From the NCBI GenBank assembly GCA_050245975.1, contig JBFWWW010000172.1, forward strand, positions 1 through 8,650: 8,650 nucleotides of DNA, written 5' to 3'. The DNA comes from JBFWWW01 sp050245975. GTDB lineage: Bacteria; Pseudomonadota; Alphaproteobacteria; Rhizobiales; Hyphomicrobiaceae. The translations under genes were made by a program, and so were the position numbers. The notes beneath the pieces were generated by a model that did no database searches, was not told where the DNA came from, and saw nothing but the letters and a program-made list of their open reading frames with translations. Shown in pieces: positions 1 through 6,274 of the stretch (position 1 is the stretch's first letter; the number at the start of each line of letters is the position of its first letter).

Positions 1-1
1 C

Positions 2-2062
2 CGCAGCATCGAGACGGCGCTTTCCGCGCTCCCGGGCGTCGATGAGGCCCGCGTCAATCTGTCGACCAAGCGTGTCCGCGTGCTCTGGCACGGCAATTCA
101 CCACCCCCGCTCATTCAGACGCTGCAGGCGCGCGGCTTCGACGCCCACGTCAGCGATTTTGATAACCGGCGCGAGGACTCGACCCTGCGCCGCCTCATCA
201 CGGCGCTGGCCGTCGCGGGCTTTGCCGCCAGCAACATCATGTTGCTGTCCGTCTCCGTCTGGTCGGGAGCGGACGCCGCGACCCGAGATCTGTTCCACTG
301 GATTGCCGCCGCCATCGCGCTGCCGGCACTTGCCTACTCAGGCCGCATCTTCTTCGAGTCGGCCTGGCGCGCCCTGCGGTACGGGCGCACGAACATGGAC
401 GTGCCTATCTCTGTCGGCATCCTGCTGGCCTACGGTCTTAGCCTCTACGAGACTGCTACCCACGGACAGCATGCCTATTTCGACGCGACCGTGACGCTCC
501 TGTTCTTCCTCCTGATCGGTCGCACGCTCGATCATGTTATGCGCGCGCGCGCGCACTCGGCAGTCACTGGCCTCGCTCGCTTGTTGCCGCGTGGCGCTCT
601 TGTCGTCGCGCCTGACGGCAAGCGCACTTATCTCCCGGTCGACCGCATCGAGCCCGGCATGACGCTCATTCTGGCTGCCGGCGAACGTGTGCCAGTCGAC
701 GGGTTGGTCGTGAGCGGCCGCTCGGACATGGACTGTGCGCTCATCACGGGCGAAAGCCAGCCGCAACCGGCTGAGACCGGCACGCGCCTGCGTTCCGGTA
801 CGCTCAATCTCACAGGTTCACTCACCCTTACGGCCACATCCGGCGCCAGCGATTCCTTTCTTGCCGAATTGCTGCGCACGATGGACGGCATCGCATCGGG
901 GCGCTCCCCCTACCGGCGGATTGCTGACCGCGTTGCCGGTTTCTACGCGCCGGTGGTGCATCTGGCGGCTCTCCTCACTTTCATCGGGTGGATGGCCGTT
1001 GGCGCCGACGCGCATCGCGCGATCACAATTGCCATCGCCGTGCTGATCATCACCTGCCCGTGCGCGCTGGGGCTTGCCGGGCCGATGGTGCAGGTGGCTG
1101 CCGCACGCCGGCTCTTCGAGCGCGGCATTATCGTGCGCGACGGCACAGCGCTCGAGCGGCTGGCCGATGTCGATACGGTCGTGTTCGACAAGACAGGCAC
1201 GCTCACGCTCGGGGAGCCTCGTCTGCTTGCCGCCGCCGATATTCCGCCGGAGATTCTCGCTTTCGCATCCGGCCTAGCGGCCCACTCCAGGCACCCCTAT
1301 GCGCGTGCGATCGCCGCTGCTGGCGATGGCCCGACACTTCCGCGTGCTTTTGACTCCGTCACGGAGCATCCCGGCGACGGCCTGGAGGGGCACAGCGGAG
1401 GGCGGACGTTCCGGCTCGGTCGCGCCGCCTGGGCACTCGACGGCGCTCACGCATCCGTGCCCGGGACCGACGGCGTCGCTTTCGCGCAAGACGGGCTGCC
1501 GCTGGCGGTGTTCCGGTTCAGCGATCGCCTGCGCGCCGATGCGTACCAGGCGGTCTCGCAGCTCGCGGATGCGGGGCTCGCGACCGAGATCATCTCGGGT
1601 GATTCCGAGGACGCGACCCGGTCTCTGGCCCTGGAGCTCGGGATGGCGCATGCCGCACAAGTGATGCCGGTCGGCAAGGTCGACCGCATCATGGAGGCAG
1701 CCACGGCAGGCCGGAAGGTGCTCATGGTTGGCGACGGGCTCAACGACACGCCGGCCATCGCGGCGGCCCATGTCTCCATGGCTCCCGCCTCGGCTGCCGA
1801 CATCAGCCGCGGCGCCGCCGACTTCGTGTTCGTGCGCGAAAGCCTTCTCGCGGTACCCGCGGCAATTGCTGTCGCGCGCAACGCGCGCCGACTTGTGCGC
1901 CAGAACATCGCGCTTGCCATCGCCTACAATGTGGTTGCACTTCCAGTCGCAGTGCTGGGATATGTGACGCCGCTGGTGGCCGCCATCGCCATGTCCGCGT
2001 CATCCATTCTTGTGGTTCTGAACTCGCAGCGACAGGGCCGCATGAGCTTGAGGCGACCATGA
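2..2062 (+). CDS. ccoI: Cu(I)-translocating P1B-type ATPase CcoI/FixI (5' partial)
   Basis: This inner-membrane ATPase exports Cu(I) and is known to supply copper for assembly of cbb3-type cytochrome oxidase. The frame is open to the left edge, so the true start and the CxxC of the N-terminal HMA domain lie outside; the visible 686 codons begin inside that domain. In visible residue numbers, the actuator TGES is at 249, the transmembrane CPC at 352-354 (nt 1055-1063), the phosphorylated Asp of DKTGT at 396 (nt 1187-1201), the nucleotide-binding HP at 431 and GDGLND at 577 (nt 1730-1747). Eight hydrophobic segments are visible. The last two carry AYN and MSASS, the signature of copper-specific P1B-1 pumps. 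A GTG at 80 is an internal codon, not the start. Assignment to CcoI rather than CopA rests mainly on the overlapping ccoS. No frameshift or missing catalytic residue was seen. Confidence 0.95.
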   Translation, partial: RSIETALSALPGVDEARVNLSTKRVRVLWHGNSPPPLIQTLQARGFDAHVSDFDNRREDSTLRRLITALAVAGFAASNIMLLSVSVWSGADAATRDLFHWIAAAIALPALAYSGRIFFESAWRALRYGRTNMDVPISVGILLAYGLSLYETATHGQHAYFDATVTLLFFLLIGRTLDHVMRARAHSAVTGLARLLPRGALVVAPDGKRTYLPVDRIEPGMTLILAAGERVPVDGLVVSGRSDMDCALITGESQPQPAETGTRLRSGTLNLTGSLTLTATSGASDSFLAELLRTMDGIASGRSPYRRIADRVAGFYAPVVHLAALLTFIGWMAVGADAHRAITIAIAVLIITCPCALGLAGPMVQVAAARRLFERGIIVRDGTALERLADVDTVVFDKTGTLTLGEPRLLAAADIPPEILAFASGLAAHSRHPYARAIAAAGDGPTLPRAFDSVTEHPGDGLEGHSGGRTFRLGRAAWALDGAHASVPGTDGVAFAQDGLPLAVFRFSDRLRADAYQAVSQLADAGLATEIISGDSEDATRSLALELGMAHAAQVMPVGKVDRIMEAATAGRKVLMVGDGLNDTPAIAAAHVSMAPASAADISRGAADFVFVRESLLAVPAAIAVARNARRLVRQNIALAIAYNVVALPVAVLGYVTPLVAAIAMSASSILVVLNSQRQGRMSLRRP

Positions 2063-2247
2063 CGAGCAGCGGCTTGGCCGGTTACTTGTTCCTCGTTCCC
2101 ATCGCCCTGGCGCTGGGCGTGGGTGGATTGGCCGCATTCCTCTGGTGCCTGCGATCAGGTCAATTCGACGATCTCGACGGCGCAGCCGAGCGCGTTCTTC
2201 TGGACGAGGACAGACCGAAGCAATCCTACGACCGCCACGCATCGTGA
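2059..2247 (+). CDS. ccoS: cbb3-type cytochrome oxidase maturation protein CcoS/FixS
   Basis: This is a 62-residue single-span membrane protein. CcoS family members are needed for incorporation of haem and copper cofactors into the catalytic subunit of cbb3 oxidase; their exact mechanism is unsettled. A hydrophobic helix covers about residues 8-30. It is followed by the family hallmark, a short basic turn (LRSGQ) and an acidic stretch FDDLDGAAERVLLDED. The length is normal for the family. The ATG overlaps the ccoI stop as ATGA, and a GAGG at 2050-2053 lies 5 bases upstream inside ccoI, so translation is probably coupled. ccoI-ccoS is the standard end of cco/fix clusters. Confidence 0.93.
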   Translation: MTSSGLAGYLFLVPIALALGVGGLAAFLWCLRSGQFDDLDGAAERVLLDEDRPKQSYDRHAS

Positions 2248-2421
2248 CGGGGTTGCCTTCGGTGCCGCTGGCCGCGCCCCTCGCCGCGGTGACGCCGCAT
2301 GGCAAATGCTGCCAACCTCCTGCCGCAGCGATCGACCACTTGACCTAAATCAAGCGTTGGGTCTGAACTGTATCTGCAGCGCGCTCGCGGAGCCGCGACC
2401 TTTCGAGCAACTCGGGGTGCA
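2248..2421. other. Intergenic gap between ccoS and the Crp/Fnr gene
   Basis: These 174 bases contain no credible gene. A GC-only stem of 5-6 bp (CCGCG 2272-2276 with CGCGG 2285-2289) follows ccoS. It has no T-tract, so it is at best a weak or factor-dependent termination signal. The right half holds the FNR/FixK-type box at 2340-2353 and presumably the promoter of the regulator gene. The composition turns less GC-rich around 2340-2380, as expected for a promoter. Confidence 0.6.
2340..2353 (+). promoter_or_regulatory. FNR/FixK/DNR-type operator upstream of the Crp/Fnr gene
   Basis: The 14-mer TTGACCTAAATCAA fits the FNR-family pattern TTGAY-N4-RTCAA: both TTGA and TCAA half-sites are perfect and spaced correctly. 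It is centred at 2346.5, about 75 bases before the ATG at 2422. If it activates at the classical -41.5 position, transcription would start near 2388. A weak -10-like TATCTG at 2371-2376 would instead put the start slightly nearer, so the class of control is not certain. The box implies oxygen- or NO-responsive control, either autoregulation or control by another FNR/FixK protein. Confidence 0.7.
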
Positions 2422-3111
2422 ATGGACCGACAGGACTGGGATATTCTTCGCAAGACTCCTCTTTTCGGTTCCATTTCCCAAGGGGCGGTCGAGCAGATCG
2501 TCGGCGGTCACGCTGCGCGCGCTTACGAGCGCGGCACAGTGTTGTTTCGGCAGGGTGAAACGGCTGATTGCTTTTACGTCGTCCTCGAGGGTTGGGTCAA
2601 AATCTACCGGACCTCGGTTGCGGGCGAGGAAACAGTCGTGAACGTATTCAATCACGGCGAAACCTTCGCCGAGGCGGCGACGTTCATGGGCGGCCGATAT
2701 CCTGTCGCCGCCGAATGCGTGACGCTCTGCCGGCTGCTGCGTATCGACAGCGCTCGCTTTCGGCGCTGCATCCATGGTGATCCGGACCTCGCGCTTGCGA
2801 TGCTTGCCTCGGCATCCCAGCACCTCAAGGCGCTTGTGGTGCAGATCGAGCAGATGAAGCGGATGAACGTCGACCAAAGGCTCGCGGATTTTCTGATCGG
2901 CCTTTGTCCGGCAAGAGAGGGTCCATTCACCGTGCCGCTGCCGTTTGAGAAACTGCTGATCGCGAATCGTCTTGGCATAGCCCCCGAAAGCCTATCGCGC
3001 GCGCTCGCGCGTCTGCGTTCCGTGGGCGTGACGGTCGATCGGAGCGACATCCGAATCCAGGACGTTGGCCGCCTCGTCCGCTTCGTCGAAATCACCCGCG
3101 AAGACGATTGA
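2422..3111 (+). CDS. Crp/Fnr-family transcriptional regulator (DNR/FixK-like, no Fe-S cysteine cluster)
   Basis: This cytoplasmic regulator has 229 residues, the usual Crp/Fnr size. A cyclic-nucleotide-binding-type beta-roll spans about residues 14-105, with RQGETADCFYVVLEGWVKIY at 43-62. The dimerisation helix is about 121-150 and the C-terminal HTH about 175-200. The recognition helix carries E189-x-x-S192-R193, the FNR-type readout for TTGA/TCAA half-sites, which matches the box found upstream. Cysteines are at 50, 99, 103, 116 and 162, and none form the N-terminal cluster that binds [4Fe-4S] in FNR. It therefore cannot be called a classical oxygen-sensing FNR; FixK-like (no sensor) or DNR-like (haem/NO) are the alternatives. 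The start ATG has only a weak G-rich upstream match. Its place just after ccoIS fits a role in microaerobic or nitrosative control. Confidence 0.85.
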   Translation: MDRQDWDILRKTPLFGSISQGAVEQIVGGHAARAYERGTVLFRQGETADCFYVVLEGWVKIYRTSVAGEETVVNVFNHGETFAEAATFMGGRYPVAAECVTLCRLLRIDSARFRRCIHGDPDLALAMLASASQHLKALVVQIEQMKRMNVDQRLADFLIGLCPAREGPFTVPLPFEKLLIANRLGIAPESLSRALARLRSVGVTVDRSDIRIQDVGRLVRFVEITREDD

Positions 3112-3130
3112 GGCGAGCAATCTCGCCCTC
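3110..3130 (+). terminator. Hairpin at the end of the Crp/Fnr gene, possible weak terminator
   Basis: Directly after the stop codon, GGCGAG (3112-3117) and CTCGCC (3122-3127) form a perfect 6-bp stem with a CAAT loop. Two further pairs are possible across a one-base bulge. No T-run follows, so this is not a standard intrinsic terminator; it may be factor-assisted or protect the 3' end. The 175-base gap to the next gene is compatible with a transcript end here. Confidence 0.3.
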
Positions 3131-3286
3131 GTCTGTCACGGAAACTCTCTCCAAATACCGGTGAAATTGCGGGGTGCTGCGACAGCTGCAGCTTCGGTTG
3201 GGAATTCGGTGTCAGACGCGCTAAGATGGGATGCCTTTGTGATGCTTCGGCATTCGGCCGATCAACAGCATGCCGCGAGGTCCAAC
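3112..3286. other. Intergenic gap before the intradiol-dioxygenase-like gene
   Basis: This 175-base gap contains the hairpin at its left end and a ribosome binding site at its right end. No clear sigma70 promoter, FNR box or other palindrome was found in it. The frame of the downstream gene stays open leftwards into the regulator's 3' end, but the translated stretch has no recognisable domain and the Tat signal begins only at 3287. Confidence 0.5.
3275..3280 (+). promoter_or_regulatory. Ribosome binding site fixing the start at 3287
   Basis: GCGAGG ends 6 bases before the ATG at 3287. This start places the twin-arginine motif at residues 7-12, the normal position. Earlier in-frame starts would bury the signal more than 70 residues deep. 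Confidence 0.65.
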
Positions 3287-3775
3287 ATGACCGACATCCT
3301 GATCAGTCGCCGTAACTTCTTCGTCGCGGGGGGAGCCGCTATGGCAACGGGCGTTTCCGGTTTGCTCGCGCCCGCGCTCGCGAACGACCTCGCACCGACG
3401 CTCTCGATGCAGGGCGGGTCCAACAATTACCGTCCGGGCGCTCCGATCGTGGACCGGATCGGCCGCGGCGGCTTCTGGATGAGCGGAACCGTGCGCCGTG
3501 CCGGCGATGGGGCTCCGCTTGCAGGTCAACGCATCCAGATCTGGGCGCACACGACCGAGGGATACGAGAACGACCAGAGAAGTCACGGAGCCACGCTTAC
3601 GGACGCGAACGGGGTGTTTCGTCTCGAGATGCCGCAGATCGTTCCGGCCTTTGGCCAACCGCACGGGCATCTCGCCTACGACAGCGGTGTTTACAAGACC
3701 GTGTTTCTCCGTCCCGTCATGCCAAGTGCAAAAGTCACCAGCCTCGAGGCGCATTTCGTTCTTCAGCCGGTGTGA
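3287..3775 (+). CDS. Tat-exported intradiol-dioxygenase-like protein
   Basis: This 162-residue protein begins with a twin-arginine signal: SRRNFF at residues 7-12, a hydrophobic stretch to about 28, and a probable cleavage site A-L-A|N at 30-33. A folded periplasmic protein, possibly cofactor-loaded, is therefore expected. The mature part resembles the beta-sandwich of intradiol ring-cleavage dioxygenases: GTVRRAGDGAPLAGQRIQIW at 67-86, EGYEND at 91-96, TLTDANGVFRLEMP at 103-116 and QPHGHLAY at 124-131. By motif alignment Y93, H126 and H128 correspond to three of the four Fe(III) ligands (2 Tyr, 2 His). No tyrosine exists between Y93 and H126, where the second Tyr ligand should be. It is also shorter than typical catechol or protocatechuate dioxygenases. 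Ring-cleaving activity is therefore doubtful. It overlaps the downstream haem membrane protein gene, implying a joint role. Confidence 0.75.
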   Translation: MTDILISRRNFFVAGGAAMATGVSGLLAPALANDLAPTLSMQGGSNNYRPGAPIVDRIGRGGFWMSGTVRRAGDGAPLAGQRIQIWAHTTEGYENDQRSHGATLTDANGVFRLEMPQIVPAFGQPHGHLAYDSGVYKTVFLRPVMPSAKVTSLEAHFVLQPV

Positions 3776-4401
3776 CCGAGTTGCGTTGGACGGGAAAGGA
3801 GTTGGCCCGGGGAATCCTGATCTGGGCCGCTGTCACGGCCGCTCTTGCGGTGCCGCTCGCGGCTGCCGCGATGAGCCCGCTCCTTGCGTGGCGCTACCCG
3901 GTCCATATCGCCGCTGGATTTGCGGGGATTATCTCGCTGGGGCTTATGCTCGTTCAGCCGCTGCTTGTCGGTGGGTACCTGCCGGGACTGCCAGCAGATC
4001 GGGGAAGACACCTCCACCGCTGGACCGGAGGACTGCTCGCCCTGATGGTCGCGATCCACGTCGGAGGCCTTTGGATCGTCAGCCCGCCGGAAATCACTGA
4101 CGCCCTTCTTTTTGCTTCACCCACGCCCTTCTCAAGCTGGGGGGTGATCGCCATGTGGGCGGTCTTCATCGTGGCGCTTCTGGCTGCGCTGCGCCGGCGG
4201 CTGCGCATGCGCCCGCGCACGTGGCGGCTTTCGCACACCCTCCTCGCCGTTGTGATCGTTGCAGCAAGCGTGGCGCATGGTCTCCTGATCGAGGGCACGA
4301 TGGAGACGATATCGAAGGCCGCCTTGTGTGTGCTCCTGCTTGCCGCGACCGTGAAAGTCATCGCCGACCTTCGGATCTGGACGAGACGACCGGCGCGCTG
4401 A
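3772..4401 (+). CDS. Ferric-reductase-like transmembrane haem protein (MsrQ/YedZ-like fold)
   Basis: This 209-residue integral membrane protein has about six hydrophobic helices, at roughly 14-34, 43-66, 84-103, 122-140, 154-172 and 181-198. Two histidine pairs, H82-X13-H96 and H155-X13-H169, have the spacing of bis-histidine b-haem ligation in ferric-reductase-like domains, with H45 and H80 in addition. There is no C-terminal FAD/NAD-binding domain, so electrons must come from elsewhere (quinol or another protein), as in MsrQ. The GTG start overlaps the stop of the preceding gene (GTGA) with no good Shine-Dalgarno, so translation should be coupled. The first ATG (residue 34) would remove helix 1 and is less likely. 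Inferred role: passing electrons across the membrane to the exported partner. The true substrate is unknown. Confidence 0.75.
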   Translation: MTELRWTGKELARGILIWAAVTAALAVPLAAAAMSPLLAWRYPVHIAAGFAGIISLGLMLVQPLLVGGYLPGLPADRGRHLHRWTGGLLALMVAIHVGGLWIVSPPEITDALLFASPTPFSSWGVIAMWAVFIVALLAALRRRLRMRPRTWRLSHTLLAVVIVAASVAHGLLIEGTMETISKAALCVLLLAATVKVIADLRIWTRRPAR

Positions 4402-4460
4402 CATTTGCCGAACTTGCATATCGGTGGCGCAACAAGGCTGGCAGCGTCTCCGGGCGTGCG
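4402..4460. other. Convergent gap between the haem membrane protein and the SDR gene
   Basis: These 59 bases separate two genes that end tail-to-tail. No stable hairpin followed by T residues is visible on either strand, so no intrinsic terminator can be called. Transcripts may overlap or end by Rho. Confidence 0.5.
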
Positions 4461-5273
4461 TTACGCTGGCCAGGCCTGGCCGCCGCCATCGACGCGGATG
4501 ACCTGGCCAGAGACGAAGGCGCCCATCGGCCCGGCAAAAAACTCGACGACGCGAGCCACTTCATCGACCGTTGCGATGCGGTCAAGGGTACCATCGTCCA
4601 CCAGGCGTTCCGGATTCACGGTTCGGGTGGCCAGGAAGCGCTCGGTGCGCGTGTCGCCGGGTGCAATGGCATTCACGGCGACATTGAAGGGTCGCATCTG
4701 GTCGGCGAGGCAGCGCGTGAAGTGCAATGCGCCGGCCTTCGATGTCGCATAGATGGCGCCGTTCGTCCGACCCTTGAATGCGGCGACCGAACTGATCGTG
4801 ACGATGCGACCTTTGCGTCTCGCCATCATGTCGCGCGCCACGCGCTGGCACACGAAGATGGTGCTCATCAGATTGCGTTCGATCACAGCGCGCACGTCCT
4901 CGCTCTTGATATTGACGGCGTCGTTCGGATTGGGTTTGCCGCCTGCCGCTGCGATATCGCCGCCCGCGTTATGGACGAGAATGTCGATAGGCCCGAGCGT
5001 GGATGATGCCGTCGCCACCGTGCGCTCCACGTCTTCGCCCCGCGTAAGGTCGCCCAGAATCTTTACCGTTCTTACGTTGTGCATCTCCGCGATGGTGCGG
5101 CTGACGTCGGTGAGGGTGAGGGGCGCGCCGAATTCCGATGGCCCGTCCTCGCGCATGCCGTGTACGGCAATGTGGCAGCCGAGGAGGGCGAGCCGCTCTG
5201 CGAATGCACGTCCGAGGCCCCGGCCGGCGCCGGTGACGAGGGCGACCTGACCTTCAAGCAGTCTGCCGACCAT
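4461..5273 (-). CDS. Short-chain dehydrogenase/reductase (SDR), classical type
   Basis: This 270-residue NAD(P)(H)-dependent oxidoreductase has the standard length of classical SDRs. It carries the cofactor-binding TGAGRGLG at 14-21, HNAGG at 101-105, the structural/catalytic N134, catalytic S162, Y175 and K179 (YATSK), and IAPGDT at 203-208. The C-terminus (GQVIRVDGGGQAWPA) is the usual substrate/tetramer region of FabG-like members. The chosen ATG at 5273 has a strong GGGAGG upstream; a longer frame to 5354 would run into the preceding regulator gene. It lies 32 bases after the RpiR-family gene and is probably co-transcribed with it. Inferred role: oxidation or reduction of the compound taken up by the divergent transporter, for example a hydroxy or keto acid, polyol or sugar. 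The substrate cannot be told. FabG-type annotation would be too specific. Confidence 0.88.
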   Translation of the reverse strand: MVGRLLEGQVALVTGAGRGLGRAFAERLALLGCHIAVHGMREDGPSEFGAPLTLTDVSRTIAEMHNVRTVKILGDLTRGEDVERTVATASSTLGPIDILVHNAGGDIAAAGGKPNPNDAVNIKSEDVRAVIERNLMSTIFVCQRVARDMMARRKGRIVTISSVAAFKGRTNGAIYATSKAGALHFTRCLADQMRPFNVAVNAIAPGDTRTERFLATRTVNPERLVDDGTLDRIATVDEVARVVEFFAGPMGAFVSGQVIRVDGGGQAWPA

Positions 5274-5279
5274 GCGATA

Positions 5280-5285
5280 CCTCCC
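5280..5285 (-). promoter_or_regulatory. Ribosome binding site of the SDR gene
   Basis: Read on the minus strand, GGGAGG lies 6 bases upstream of the ATG at 5273, within the 32-base gap after the regulator's stop. It decides the start in favour of 5273. Confidence 0.75.
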
Positions 5286-5305
5286 TGGTGTCTTGTGGCT
5301 GCGAG

Positions 5306-6178
5306 CTATTCGAGCGCAAGCGTAAGTCCCACGGCCAGGCTCTGCACGAGACACATGGGCCCGACCATTGTGCGCAGCGCAGCCTCTGGCATGTCCGGAA
5401 TTTCAAACACGACATCCGCCCCTTCGACAATCGGGCTCAGGAGGCTGTCGGTGATGCTGATGGCCGGCACGCCGCGGGCCAGGAAAAGCGGAAAAAGGCG
5501 TACGGTATCCGGATTGTAGGTCTTGAAACTGATGGCGATGAGCGCGTCCTGCGGTGTTGCAACCGCCGCCTGATCGGCCAGCGCGCTGCCGAGCCCGTCG
5601 AGCAGCATCACGCGGCGCCCCAGCTTGCGCAGCACATAGGTGAGGTGCGTGGCGACGGGAAAGGAGCCGCCGAGCCCGAGCACGTAGGTCATCTGTGCAT
5701 CGCTCAGCAGGCCGATGGCACGCGTGAGATCAGGTTCGTGCACGCTGTCCTGCAGGCTCTCCAGGGCCACCATGCCCTCGGAGGCGAAGCGCGACAGCAC
5801 CGCGCGCGGGTTCCTGTCGTAGAAGCGGCCGTCGCGGCGGAGCCCGGCGATGCGCTCCTTGTAGCTCGGCGCGACGCTTGCCACGAGGCGCGAGCGGAAG
5901 ACGCGCTGCATGTCCGTGAAGCCGCCAAAGCCGAGCGCGCGTGCAAACCGGACGATGGCCGAGGGCTGTACGCTGGCGCGCTCGGCCACCTCCGCCACGG
6001 TGCCGAGCGCGATCTCGGTGGGGTGGTCGAGCGCGAACTCCGCGATCTGTTTCAGGCGGCTGGCAAAACGCGGATGGCGGCGCGCGATCTCCCCACGCAG
6101 TGCCTCATAGGAGGCCTGGGGATCGGGTGCCGCCTTCGGTTTGCCGCGCCCATTGGCGTTTTTTCTTGTATGACCCAT
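5306..6178 (-). CDS. MurR/RpiR-family transcriptional regulator (HTH plus SIS domain)
   Basis: This 290-residue regulator has the typical family length. After a basic, low-complexity start, an N-terminal RpiR helix-turn-helix occupies about residues 35-100 (VAEVAERASVQPSAIVRFAR at 61-80, then LGFGGFTDMQ). A SIS (sugar isomerase) domain follows at about 150-285, with YVLGLGGSF at 165-173 and a DALIAISFKTYNPDTVRLF stretch at 211-229. SIS domains in this family usually bind phosphorylated sugars or related metabolites as effectors. Transcribed divergently from an ABC transporter and upstream of an SDR, it is the obvious local regulator. The likely operator overlaps the transporter promoter in the divergent gap. 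The effector is not identifiable. The ATG at 6178 has only a weak purine-rich upstream match. Confidence 0.9.
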   Translation of the reverse strand: MGHTRKNANGRGKPKAAPDPQASYEALRGEIARRHPRFASRLKQIAEFALDHPTEIALGTVAEVAERASVQPSAIVRFARALGFGGFTDMQRVFRSRLVASVAPSYKERIAGLRRDGRFYDRNPRAVLSRFASEGMVALESLQDSVHEPDLTRAIGLLSDAQMTYVLGLGGSFPVATHLTYVLRKLGRRVMLLDGLGSALADQAAVATPQDALIAISFKTYNPDTVRLFPLFLARGVPAISITDSLLSPIVEGADVVFEIPDMPEAALRTMVGPMCLVQSLAVGLTLALE

Positions 6179-6187
6179 TTATTTCAC

Positions 6188-6216
6188 TTCACATGTCAAA
6201 ATGGAATGTTTATTCT
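6188..6216 (+). promoter_or_regulatory. Predicted sigma70 promoter of the ABC transporter genes
   Basis: TTCACA at 6188-6193 (5 of 6 to TTGACA) is followed, after exactly 17 bases, by TATTCT at 6211-6216 (4 of 6 to TATAAT). This lies in the locally AT-rich centre of the divergent gap. Transcription would start near 6223, giving a leader of about 50 bases before the ATG at 6275. Prediction by eye only. Confidence 0.5.
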
Positions 6217-6217
6217 A
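6202..6217. promoter_or_regulatory. Probable RpiR-family operator overlapping the -10 element
   Basis: TGGAATGTTTATTCTA is an imperfect 16-base palindrome with 5 of 6 arm positions complementary. It contains GGAA-N6-TTCT (6203-6216), one base off the GGAA-N6-TTCC motif reported for the rhizobial RpiR-family repressor IolR. It covers the predicted -10 of the transporter promoter, so a bound protein should block initiation. Assignment to the adjacent RpiR-family protein is inference from family and location. Confidence 0.5.
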
Positions 6218-6274
6218 TGTCGCAACAACGAGCCGCCGTCAACGAGCGAGCCGTGGCAGCCGGAGGAGGAGACG

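Noticed and set aside
541..554. Alternating (GC)7 tract, potential Z-DNA or slippage site in ccoI
   Set aside because: It encodes an in-frame Arg-Ala repeat in a GC-rich gene and the frame is intact; no sign of phase variation.
3065..3286. N-terminal extension of the intradiol-dioxygenase-like protein
   Set aside because: It overlaps the Crp/Fnr 3' end, has no domain, and would displace the Tat signal far from the N-terminus.
4468..4481. Perfect 14-base palindrome GGCCAGGCCTGGCC at the 3' end of the SDR gene
   Set aside because: It lies in coding sequence for the conserved C-terminus, has no loop for a stable terminator hairpin and no T-tract; likely chance in GC-rich DNA.
6194..6199. Perfect minus-strand -35 (TTGACA) as promoter of the RpiR-family gene
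   Set aside because: At 16-18 base spacing no -10-like hexamer follows, and the start point would fall beyond the ATG at 6178, inside the gene.
5288..6274. Long plus-strand open frame running into the binding-protein gene, as if a large fused protein
   Set aside because: It is antisense to the well-supported RpiR-family gene, its translation has no recognisable domain, and the strong ribosome binding site plus Tat signal fix the true start at 6275.
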